From assembly GCF_021223605.1 (NCBI RefSeq), contig NZ_CP075175.1:5535501-5599500 (forward strand): DNA of 64,000 nt, written 5' to 3'. Of this stretch, positions 59,401 to 64,000 are shown piece after piece (within the stretch, counting starts at the first letter, position 1; the number at the start of each line of letters is the position of its first letter). Position numbers and translations under genes: made by a program. The notes below the pieces were generated by a model. The model did no database searches, was not told the DNA's origin, and worked only from the letters and a program-made list of their open reading frames with translations. This stretch comes from Paenibacillus sp. 481 (GTDB lineage: Bacteria; Bacillota; Bacilli; Paenibacillales; Paenibacillaceae).

Positions 59401-62400
59401 AACGATATGGTGCATATCAAACAGCAGCATATGTCTTTCCTGTGCGAGTTCAATTAATCCGACACGTAGCAATGGTGGCTGCTTGAGGTCAAAGGTGCGT
59501 ACAAACGAATCGATTAACGCATTCGCTTCTGTTTCGCTTGCCTTCATCAACTCCACCGCGAACTCGACGGTACGGTACACGCGTTGCACAGGCTCGCCAT
59601 CGATCATTTCAAAGCCGGTACGCAGTGTCTCGTGGCGTGCAATCAGCTGCTTGAACGCGGCTGTGAACCGATCTCGATCCAGCTTACCTTCGAGCAACAG
59701 CATGCCTGGCATGTTGTAACTCTGCTCGGCACCTTCAAGCTGTTGTAAAATATACAACCGCTTCTGCGCAGACGAGACGTGATAGTAATCACTGTCAATG
59801 TCTCTGTCGGTGTTGCTACCATTTTGATCACGGTCCCCAGTGTTAGCTGAATTCCGCACTTCGATCGATGCTTCAATCAGCGGAATCGCGCTGTACGCTT
59901 GCTTGTCCATTCCAGCAATCACGTTCGCCAACTCTTCGATCGTTGGGAATTGGAACACATCGCGCAGCGGCACATGCACGTTCAACTCCTTGTGCAGCTT
60001 GCTCACGAGCGTAGTTGCACGCAAGGAATGACCACCTAGCTCAAAGAAGCTATCCTTCACGCTGATGCTACCCGCAAGTCCAAGTACCTCTTGCCAAATG
60101 TCCACCAACGTCGCTTCAAGCGATGTTCGCGGCGCAACATACTCCGTCCCCGTTTGCATTCCATCTTGCGGGGCTGGCAGCGCCTTGCGATCCACTTTTC
60201 CGTTTGGTGTCAACGGCAATCGTTCCAACTGAACAAAATACGACGGAATCATGTGGCTTGGCAGCTCTTGCAGCAACGCTTCCCGCCACTCGCTTACCGT
60301 CAGTTCCTTGTCTGCCACAACATACGCACACAATACATTTTGTCCGTTGTTATCTGCTCTGGCAATGACGATGACATCCCTCACGGACTGTATTTTCAGT
60401 AGCTGAGCTTCAACCTCGCCAAGCTCAATTCGGAATCCGCGAATTTTGACCTGATGGTCAATACGTCCTAAATATTCGATACTGCCATTTGGTAGCCATC
60501 TCGCCAAATCGCCCGTACGATACAACCGTTCGCCCGCTGTTAAAGGATGAGCCACAAATTTCGAATCGGTCAGCTCTGGTTGATTCAAGTACCCTCTCGC
60601 TAGACCTGCACCCGCAATACAAAGCTCACCTGGCACATGGGTCGGCAACACATGTCCTTGTTCATTGCAAATCAATACTTGACAATTTGAAATAGGTGTC
60701 CCGATCGTAATGCTCTCGTGCGCAGCAATATCGCTCGCGCAAGTCGTGACCACGCTATTTTCCGTCGGTCCATATTCATTAAACAGCGCCACATGAGGCA
60801 ACTGCAGTTTACTCTGGTTCACTAGCGGCGTACTGATGCTCTCGCCCGCCAACGTCACGCTGCGCAATGTGTGGCCATCCTCAGCCTGCATAACATTTAA
60901 CAGTGCGGCATACAAGTTAGGCACGCAAATGAAATGTGTAATGCCCGCTTGCTCAATAGCTGCCCGTAAGGAGACAGGGTCCTTGGACTCTTCCTCTTGC
61001 AGCATATGAACGCTAGCTCCACCTAATAACGGTGTAAAGGAGCTCATCACAAAACCGTCAAACGAGAACGAGAACAGTTGTAGCACCCGATCGGATGCGT
61101 TCAGTTCGTAGGCTGATTTACGCCACAGTAGTGCATTGCACACGCTTTGATGCTCAATCATTACCCCTTTAGGCAAACCTGTCGTTCCTGAAGTGTAAAT
61201 GACGTAAGCCAAGTGCTGAGCTTCACTAATCGGCGTTAAACGGGTTCCATTTTCAGCATAAGCTTGCTCGTCATCCAACTCGATTACGATCAGCTTGCCA
61301 TCCGTTTGCTGCTGTACGATATAGTCCGTAGCGGAACCTTGTTGTTGCAAATGGCGCTGTACTAACAACACATTCGCTCCTGAATCCTCCAACATAAAGC
61401 GGATACGCTCTGTCGGATAGGCCGGATCGATCGGTACATACGCTCCGCCAGCTTTCATAATGGCCAAAATACCGACCATCATTTCAAGCGAACGCTCCAC
61501 CATAATGCCGACAAGCTGATCAGGCTGTACGCCTTGCGCACGAATCGTGCGGGCCAAGCGGTTTGCACGCTCATCCAATTCGCGATAAGTCAATTGCTCA
61601 TTATCAAATACGATAGCTGTCGCTTCTGGCGTACGTTCTGCTTGCGCTTCAAACAATTGATGAATCGTATTGTTACGCGAATACGACGTAGCTGTGTCGT
61701 TAAAACGCTCGACAATTTCTACTTTTTCTTCCGCAGTCGCCACTTCCAAATGCGCGACACGAATGTGCGGATCCGAAACAGCTTGCTCCAGCATATGGAC
61801 AAGATGATCTCTCATTTGCTCAACACTGGTGCGGTCAAACACGTTCGCGTTGTAGTCCAACTGCACAACAATTTGTTCACCTGGCACGATCATCAAGTTG
61901 AAGTCATAGTTCGTTTGCTCCGCCGCCGTCACGTTCGACATTTTCAACCGCGTTTCATCGAGACTATCGACTTCCTGAAGCTGCTGCTCCATCGGGTAGT
62001 TCTCAAATACCATAATATGATTAATTAAATCCTGCTTTTGCGTACTATTCGCTTGAATCTCGTACAACGGATAGTAATCGTAGCTGGCAGATGCCAATGC
62101 TTGTTCCTGCATGCTGCTCATTACATCTGCGAAGCTTGCTTCTGATTCACAACGAATCCGAATCGGAATCGTATTAATGAACAAGCCGATCATTTCCTCG
62201 ATACCTGGAATTTCAGCCGGCCTTCCGGATACGACGATACCGAATACAACATCGTTCGTGCTGTTATATTTTTGTAAAATAATGCCCCACGCCGCTTGCA
62301 TCAACGTATTCAACGTGACATGATGCTGCTTGGCTACGAGATTCATCCGCTCGCTCAAGCTCTTGCTTAGTTGGCACACGACTTGTTCAGCGACATACTC

Positions 62401-64000
62401 TTCACTACGTCCCCGCTGCTGCGGCAACTCCGTATGCTGCTCATAATCTTGTAAATAGTGATTCCAATAAGAAGCTGCACGGTTCGCATCCTGACGCTCC
62501 AACCACTCAATATACTGGCTGTACGAGGATGTAGAAGTACGTTCCGGCACCTGATTCTGCATAAATGCAGCGTACGTATCAAACACTTCTTTGGCGATCA
62601 GCGGCAAGCACCAACCGTCCATCAAAATATGATGCGAGCTCCATAGCACTTGGTAACTTTCGTCACCTGTCTGCATAACCGCCATACGCATCAGCGCATC
62701 CTGTTCTAAATTAAAGCCGCGTACCTTGTCATCACTCGCCGCTTGCTCAATAAGAGCACGCTGCTCCGTTTCATCCCATGTGCGCAAATCGTCATAAGCG
62801 AACCCAACTTGCTTTTGCTCGTATACAATTTGCAGTGGCTGTCCTGACCAACTACCGTAAAAATTCGTACGCAGCACAGCGTGGCGTGCTGTCAAGTTGT
62901 TCAAGCTTCGCATGAACACGTCTACATCAAGTGGCCCTTCCAGCGTGAACTGCGTCTGCTCAAAATAAGCACCCGACTGCTCGTTCAGCGCACTATGGAA
63001 CCACATTCCCTTTTGCATCGGCGTTAACGTGTACATATTTTCGATTTCGCCAATGTGAGACGTTTGTTCCACGAGCTGCTCCAGTTCCTCCACTTCAATT
63101 GCTTTGAATGACAGGTCGCTTGGAGTGAGTTCTGTCCGTTCTTTCGTCAAACAGTGAGCGATGATATCCTGCAAGCTTTGTCGCAAAAGTTCACCCAACT
63201 GCTCCACGGTATCCACATCGTATTGCTTATGGCTGTACGTGATATCTAACGACAATGAGCCTTCCGCAATCATGCCGTTGATGTCCAGCACGTACTTGCG
63301 TACTTGTTCACCGCTTACGTCTTTCCCACTTGAATACGGCGAGATCGCAATCGCATGATTGTTCAAATCTTGGTCAAATTGGCCCAAGTAGTTAAAGCTA
63401 ACTTCCGGATTGACATGCAAGTCTCCAGCTACATTCACATCACTGATCACATGTTCAGACAAATAACGAGCGATGCCATAGCCGATTCCTTTGTTCGGAA
63501 TTTGCCGCAATTGTTCCTTCACCTTTTTAATCCGGTACGCCAACGCTTTTTCGGATTGATCTGCGCTTAGTTCCATATCAAGCACGACTGGGAATTCACT
63601 CGTAAACCAGCCCACGGTTCGGGAAATATCCATATCTTCCAAAATCGATTCTCGGCCGTGACCTTCTAAATTAACTAAAATGCGCTCATGACCGCTCCAT
63701 TTTTGCAAAGCCATTCCTAACGCCGTTAACAAAATGTCGTTCATCTCTGTGCGATACGCACGATGCACATGCTTGAGCAGTTGCTCCGTCTCCTGCGAAT
63801 TCCAGCGCACGACCACGGATTGACTGTCTTGCTGCAACGATTCAGCCACTGCATGATCTTTAGGTAGCAACTTCGTCTCGGTCTGTGCGATATGCTGCCA
63901 ATATGCGAACTCTTGCTCCATCGCTTCGCTTTGCGCATACGTCACGAGTTGCTCGGACCATAACTGATAAGCGTCTGTTTTGGCCGGAAGTTGTACGTGC
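47428..64000 (-). CDS. pbtA: Nonribosomal peptide synthetase, first subunit (end of module 1 to module 5), PbtA-like, cut by right edge
   Basis: About 5520 residues are visible; the reading frame is open to base 64000 (VQLPAKTDAYQLWSEQL at the edge), so the start, the lipid-initiating condensation domain and A1-T1 lie outside. Visible order: E1 (C-terminal part), C2-A2-T2, C3-A3-T3, C4-A4-T4-E4, C5-A5-T5, then a complete terminal C and the tail ending ETIDFAF. The C domains after E1 and E4 are the D-acceptor type, in agreement with the epimerases. Predicted residues: D-residue 1, hydrophobic 2, Thr 3, D-Orn 4, Ser 5. All visible C domains keep HHxxxDG. The name follows the paenibacterin layout from memory. 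Confidence 0.85.
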   Translation of the reverse strand, partial: HVQLPAKTDAYQLWSEQLVTYAQSEAMEQEFAYWQHIAQTETKLLPKDHAVAESLQQDSQSVVVRWNSQETEQLLKHVHRAYRTEMNDILLTALGMALQKWSGHERILVNLEGHGRESILEDMDISRTVGWFTSEFPVVLDMELSADQSEKALAYRIKKVKEQLRQIPNKGIGYGIARYLSEHVISDVNVAGDLHVNPEVSFNYLGQFDQDLNNHAIAISPYSSGKDVSGEQVRKYVLDINGMIAEGSLSLDITYSHKQYDVDTVEQLGELLRQSLQDIIAHCLTKERTELTPSDLSFKAIEVEELEQLVEQTSHIGEIENMYTLTPMQKGMWFHSALNEQSGAYFEQTQFTLEGPLDVDVFMRSLNNLTARHAVLRTNFYGSWSGQPLQIVYEQKQVGFAYDDLRTWDETEQRALIEQAASDDKVRGFNLEQDALMRMAVMQTGDESYQVLWSSHHILMDGWCLPLIAKEVFDTYAAFMQNQVPERTSTSSYSQYIEWLERQDANRAASYWNHYLQDYEQHTELPQQRGRSEEYVAEQVVCQLSKSLSERMNLVAKQHHVTLNTLMQAAWGIILQKYNSTNDVVFGIVVSGRPAEIPGIEEMIGLFINTIPIRIRCESEASFADVMSSMQEQALASASYDYYPLYEIQANSTQKQDLINHIMVFENYPMEQQLQEVDSLDETRLKMSNVTAAEQTNYDFNLMIVPGEQIVVQLDYNANVFDRTSVEQMRDHLVHMLEQAVSDPHIRVAHLEVATAEEKVEIVERFNDTATSYSRNNTIHQLFEAQAERTPEATAIVFDNEQLTYRELDERANRLARTIRAQGVQPDQLVGIMVERSLEMMVGILAIMKAGGAYVPIDPAYPTERIRFMLEDSGANVLLVQRHLQQQGSATDYIVQQQTDGKLIVIELDDEQAYAENGTRLTPISEAQHLAYVIYTSGTTGLPKGVMIEHQSVCNALLWRKSAYELNASDRVLQLFSFSFDGFVMSSFTPLLGGASVHMLQEEESKDPVSLRAAIEQAGITHFICVPNLYAALLNVMQAEDGHTLRSVTLAGESISTPLVNQSKLQLPHVALFNEYGPTENSVVTTCASDIAAHESITIGTPISNCQVLICNEQGHVLPTHVPGELCIAGAGLARGYLNQPELTDSKFVAHPLTAGERLYRTGDLARWLPNGSIEYLGRIDHQVKIRGFRIELGEVEAQLLKIQSVRDVIVIARADNNGQNVLCAYVVADKELTVSEWREALLQELPSHMIPSYFVQLERLPLTPNGKVDRKALPAPQDGMQTGTEYVAPRTSLEATLVDIWQEVLGLAGSISVKDSFFELGGHSLRATTLVSKLHKELNVHVPLRDVFQFPTIEELANVIAGMDKQAYSAIPLIEASIEVRNSANTGDRDQNGSNTDRDIDSDYYHVSSAQKRLYILQQLEGAEQSYNMPGMLLLEGKLDRDRFTAAFKQLIARHETLRTGFEMIDGEPVQRVYRTVEFAVELMKASETEANALIDSFVRTFDLKQPPLLRVGLIELAQERHMLLFDMHHIVSDGVSMAILVEEFVRLYSGEELAPLRIQYKDYAAWQQSEAQRKLLQEQEAYWIHELRGELPLLEMPTDFARPLFRSYAGDTLEFTIDAGKLAQLRQLAASSGATLYMVLLALYTTMLHKYTNQEDIIVGTPIAGRTHVDVEPLIGMFVNTLAIRNYPASDKTFMSFVKEVQATTLRAYEHQQYPFEQLVEQVQLTRDVSRNPVFDTVFVLQNMEQEKFALEGLELTPQSLEHAVAKFDLSFHAAESDAGLACSIEFATSLYQRETIARMANHFDQLVEAVIREPQAQLAALTMVTVEEKAQMLNQFNDTAADYPRTKTIHQLFEEQVERTPAAIAVQFEQEQLTYRELNERANRLARTLRELGVQSDQLVGILVERSADMVVGILAILKAGGAYVPIDPDYPIDRIQYMLDNSETKVLILQHHLQSLAVDFTGTTVWIEDEQSYSQDDTNLAGINKPADLAYVIFTSGTTGKPKGTLIEHRNVVRLLFNSNNLFDFNSTDTWTLFHSFCFDFSVWEMYGALLYGGRLIVVPQLTAKNPAQFLNLLKQQQVTILNQTPTYFYQLVREALADEGQTLNIRQVIFGGEALSPQLLKDWRAKYPQTQLINMYGITETTVHVTYKEITEVEIEQAKSNIGHPIPTLQVYVLDPNRQCVPIGVAGEMYVAGDGLARGYLHRPDLTAEKFVDNPFISGERMYRSGDLARWLPDGNIEYLGRIDHQVKIRGYRIELGEIEAQLAKVESIQEAIVLARADDTGEKLLCAYFVADRPLTIAELKGTLSQVLPAYMLPSFFIQLERMPLTSNGKVDRKALPAPEGSMSIGTEYVAPRTALEAQLATIWQEILGISAVGVKNDFFELGGHSLRATTLVSKLHKEMNIELPLRDVFQHPTIEKMAIAIAGMEKQQYVSIPTIEEREYYSVSSAQKRLYILHQLEGAEQSYNMPGVMQIEGVLDRNRFEAAFRGLIARHETLRTGFELVNGEPVQRIYRAQEIEFAIEVIQAAEANAHEAVRNFVRAFALDKPPLLRVGLIELAQERHLLLFDMHHIISDGVSMGIVMEEFVRLYGGDELAPLRIQYKDYAAWQQSAEQQQQLELQEAYWLDAYRGSLPILEMPADYARPAVQKYDGITLKWHMRPETGAGLQRIAAETGSTLYMVLLAAYTVLLHKYTGQEDIVVGTPIAGRTHSDVQPLIGMFVNTLAIRSYPTADKTFRTYLDEIKAATLGAFERQSYPFEQLVDKLQVTRDLSRNPLFDTMFALQNTEEKSLELQGFGLELTPYPLESTVSKFDLTLDVIEGEEGLECSLEFATALYKRETIERMISHFGQLLDAIVNEPEAKLAALNMLTVEERTQIQELFNDAAAAEQYPRDKAVHQLFEEQVERSPDQVAVVCEDKQLTYRELNARANQLARTLRAHGVQPDQLVGIMVDRSLEMIVGIMAILKAGGAYVPIDPEYPEERIRYMLEDSQAQVLLTQQHLKARVDFAGTCVVLDGVESLESLDSLESLDGVESLDDAEAGARAVTAATITSDVYHVDDSNLPSVSAPEHLSYVIYTSGTTGKPKGVMIEQGQLVAMAYAWKHEYKLEQVGTKWLQWASFSFDVFSGDLVRTLLHGGELVLCPAHARANPAEIVKLIQAHRIQMFESTPALVIPLMDYIYEEQLDISSLQLLIVGSDHCPVEQYQKLHERYGSQLRIVNSYGVTEACIDACYFEPSAESVEPLRMLPIGKPLPAVRMYILDDNRSMQPIGLAGELFIGGAGVGRGYLNQPEMTADKFVDNPFAAGERMYRTGDLAKWMPDGNIEYLGRIDHQVKIRGFRIEIGEIESQLLKTTAVREAVVVAREDGSGQKVLCAYFTSDQELTVSELRGGLAQELPSYMIPAHFVQLEEMPLTPNGKVDRKALPAPEGSAYTGTEYVAPRTDAEKALATVWQSVLGVEHVGIMDHFFELGGDSIKSIQVSSRLHQAGYKLEIRDLFKYSTIAQLSLHIKQVGRMIDQRAVTGEVALTPIQRWYFAQQFADSHHYNQSVMLYQPAGFDEQAIRQVLRKLAEHHDALRIVFRETEHGYSAWNRAIEEGVLYSLEVVDFKANPAFAEAITTKANELQSSIDLQAGPLLKAGLFQCVDGDHLLIVIHHGVVDGVSWRILLEDIALGYEQALKGEAVVLPTKTDSYQTWSEQLTAYAQSPAMEREQAFWRQIVQGQAELQPLPKDKHTESSLQQDSQSIVVQWSKDDTEQLLKQVHRAYNTDMNDILLTALGMAVHKWCGYERLLVNLEGHGRESIVPDIDISRTVGWFTSEYPVLLDMNPEHELSYRIKKAKEDLRQIPNKGIGYGIYRYLSGQVADWGQAPEVSFNYLGQFDQDLQNNELSISPFSNGADISSNQVRQYVLDINGMITDGSLSFDLSYSRQQYESETMEQLAAYLRESVQELIAHCVAQVQSELTPSDVLYKGLTITELDQIVEQTSQIGEIENIYSLTPMQKGMWFHSTLDQHNGAYFEQTRFTLQGMLDVQTFAKSLDALAKRHAVLRTNFYSAWNNDLLQIVYRDKSVGFSYEDIRGLTAAEQSAHIEHVVKADRQRGFNLEQDALLRVSLLQTGDQSCQVLWSSHHILMDGWCLPQLTQQLFDIYASYEQPNYTDQAVEPSYSDYIEWLGQQDEQAASAYWTNYLANYEQQTVLPQQKVQSSHAEYAAEKLSCELGKSLSSRIEQVARQHHVTLNTFMQAVWGIMLQKYNGTDDVVFGGVVSGRPAEIPGIEEMIGLFINTIPIRITCAAESRFADVMIDVQTQALESGRYDYYPLYEMQAKTTQKQDLISHIMVFENYPVEEQMEQAGSEERDQLSIIDAEVAEQTNYNFNLMVVPGEEIGIRFDYNGHVFERASIERFKGHLLHVLEQVVANPLVAVSQIELATAQEKAEIVGVFNDTAAEYPHEQTIHRMFEEQVERTPDAVAVIFEGQQLTYRELNEQANRLARTIRAAGVQPDELVAIMSERSLPMMIGIMAILKAGGAYVPIDPQFPEDRIRYILDDSGARLCLMQGHLQEKLQASFADGTVDIVNVDDASVYHADGTNVEAVNDSRDAAYVIYTSGTTGRPKGVLIEHHSVINRLLWMNKKYPIDAADTIVQKTAITFDVSVWELFWWSFVGAKVCLLPVGGEKNPATILDTIAEQRITTMHFVPSMLHAFLEHVEQQPTAELRTKLTSLRQVFASGEALTASQVTRFHQFITPVNGAKIINLYGPTEATVDVTYFDFTEVEEIAGYERSASDATEATQTMPTLTTVPIGKPIDNTQMYIVSGHNQLQPIGVAGELCIAGVGLAREYWNRPDLTAEKFVAVPFAPDERMYRTGDLARWMPDGNIEYLGRFDHQVKIRGYRIELGEIEAQLLSMATIQEAVIVALTDDSGQNMLCAYYVATEELTVGELREYLSQELPSYMVPSYFVQLAYMPLSANGKIDRKALPALDGSTHTGTDYVAPRSWLEVKLAQIWQQVLGVAKVGVKDNFFDLGGHSLRATTLVTKLHKELNVSLPLRDVFRFATLEQMAQAINELEQQQYTAIPTTEQQDVYMLSSAQKRLYIVQQLEGSEHSYNMPGAMTIKGEVDREQLELAFRQLIARHETLRTSFEMVNGDAMQRIHEQVPFVVEHMQATSAEEADQMVHSFIRPFDLAQPPLLRVGLIELAQDHHLLLFDMHHIISDGVSMGILIEEFVRLYSGEELPPLRIQYKDYAAWQHSEAHGERMKRQEAYWLAALAGDLPQLELPTDFARPAVKSYEGDTFQFAIGQQESDRLQQIAEQHGATLYMVLLAAYTTLLHKYSGQEDIVVGTPIAGRTHADLEPIIGMFVNSLAIRSYPVADKPFLSYLEEMKETTLHAFENQDYPFEELVEHIQVVRDLSRNPLFDTMFVLQNTEPQDVQLGGLTVEPYEQQHTIAKFDLMLEVALADGALSGRFEYCTKLFTENMIDNFVADFLSIITHICAQPELRLSDLTGSGQTDQDQTDELEETIDFAF
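47470..48770 (-). other. Terminal condensation domain of PbtA-like subunit (for residue 5 -> 6)
   Basis: Complete L-to-L type domain (MLSSAQKRLYIVQQL; MHHIISDGVSMGIL near 48360-48385) after T5 with no A domain behind it. A polar linker rich in Gln, Thr and Asp leads to the final ETIDFAF. Its acceptor is T6 on the next protein. Confidence 0.85.
48810..52030 (-). other. NRPS module 5 (C-A-T), predicted L-Ser
   Basis: D-acceptor C domain (YSLTPMQKGMWFH; SSHHILMDGWCLP). Specificity positions: D235 V236 W239 H278 F299 S301 L322 V330 D331, identical to module 8 (Ser). Unlike module 8 there is no epimerase, and the T domain reads LGGHSLRATT. Confidence 0.85.
52080..56665 (-). other. NRPS module 4 (C-A-T-E), predicted D-Orn
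   Basis: L-to-L C domain. Specificity positions: D235 V236 G239 E278 I299 G301 S322 I330 D331, the Orn code. The T domain is LGGDSIKSIQVSS. The epimerase carries TPIQRWYFAQQF, HHGVVDGVSWR and FNYLGQFDQDL. A tripeptide repeat of the type VES/LES/LDS sits in the A domain (54881-54948). Confidence 0.85.
54881..54948. repeat. 9-bp tandem repeat in adenylation domain 4
   Basis: About eight 9-base units encode tripeptides [L/V]-[E/D]-[S/G] (LDG, VES, LES, LDS and so on). The 14-base word CTCTCTACGCCGTC occurs twice. The insertion is not present in the sister Orn domain of module 7 at this place. Confidence 0.75.
56710..59790 (-). other. NRPS module 3 (C-A-T), predicted L-Thr
   Basis: L-to-L C domain (HVSSAQKRLYILQQL), preceded by an Asp/Asn/Arg-rich insertion between T2 and C3. 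Specificity positions: D235 F236 W239 N278 I299 G301 M322 V330 H331, an exact Thr code (DFWNIGMVHK). Its side-chain hydroxyl is the expected cyclisation point. Confidence 0.9.
59920..63050 (-). other. NRPS module 2 (C-A-T), hydrophobic residue, code unusual
   Basis: D-acceptor C domain (YTLTPMQKGMWFH; SSHHILMDGWCLP). Specificity positions: D235 G236 M239 C278 T299 A301 E322 V330 V331. This is about equally close to Tyr (DGTLTAEVAK) and Leu (DGAYTGEVVK) codes as I recall them, so an aromatic or branched hydrophobic residue is expected. It does not match a standard Val code. Confidence 0.55.
63080..64000 (-). other. Epimerase domain of module 1 (C-terminal part)
   Basis: The visible part includes NLEGHGRE, SRTVGWFTSEFPV, NKGIGYGIARYL and FNYLGQFDQDL, the standard epimerase motifs; HHxxxDG lies past the edge. 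Residue 1 should therefore be D-configured. The following D-acceptor C domain agrees. Confidence 0.85.

Overview
The window looks like a Paenibacillus chromosome, probably from the P. alvei / P. thiaminolyticus group. This is inferred from the giant lipopeptide synthetase genes, the Gram-positive style polysaccharide operon, strong GGAGG ribosome-binding sites and mid-range base composition. No rRNA, tRNA, CRISPR array or insertion sequence was seen.

Left part (1-9181, all minus strand): a c-di-GMP-linked exopolysaccharide locus matching Bacillus subtilis ydaJKLMN. Read 5'->3' on the minus strand, it holds a small diguanylate cyclase with an intact GGDEF motif, a GH8-like lipoprotein (YdaJ), an extra polytopic GT-C-like glycosyltransferase, a DUF2334 protein (YdaL), a GT2 synthase (YdaM), a BcsB-like anchored protein (YdaN) and the beginning of a YdaK-like membrane GGDEF protein that runs off the left edge.

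Middle (9342-17394): a divergent two-component pair (a response regulator with a SARP-like output, and a very large hybrid kinase carrying two kinase cores), a lone AT-rich membrane-anchored protein of unknown function, and a WYL-type regulator plus DinB-like operon. A 500-base gap follows, with a palindrome, a broken ricin-lectin gene and a terminator.

Right part (17367-64000, minus strand): three giant NRPS genes read in the order 64000 -> 17439. The first is cut by the right edge. Together they hold modules 1 (only the end of its epimerase) to 13 in a 5+5+3 split with a terminal thioesterase. Adenylation codes read by hand give: D-?1, hydrophobic2, Thr3, D-Orn4, Ser5, Val6, D-Orn7, D-Ser8, Val9, Pro10, Ile11, Lys-like12, Ile13. 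This is the scaffold I recall for the cyclic lipopeptide paenibacterin (PbtA/B/C), with differences at some positions.

The most unusual feature is at the two subunit junctions. Each upstream subunit ends in a complete condensation domain followed by a conserved C-terminal tail (consensus TI[DE]F[AS]F). Each downstream subunit begins with only the C-terminal half of a condensation domain, lacking HHxxxDG and with degenerate later motifs, which suggests a docking module. A second window-wide theme is short degenerate tandem repeats (6, 8, 9, 10, 12 and 18 bp) inserted in-frame in loops and linkers of unrelated genes and in intergenic DNA.
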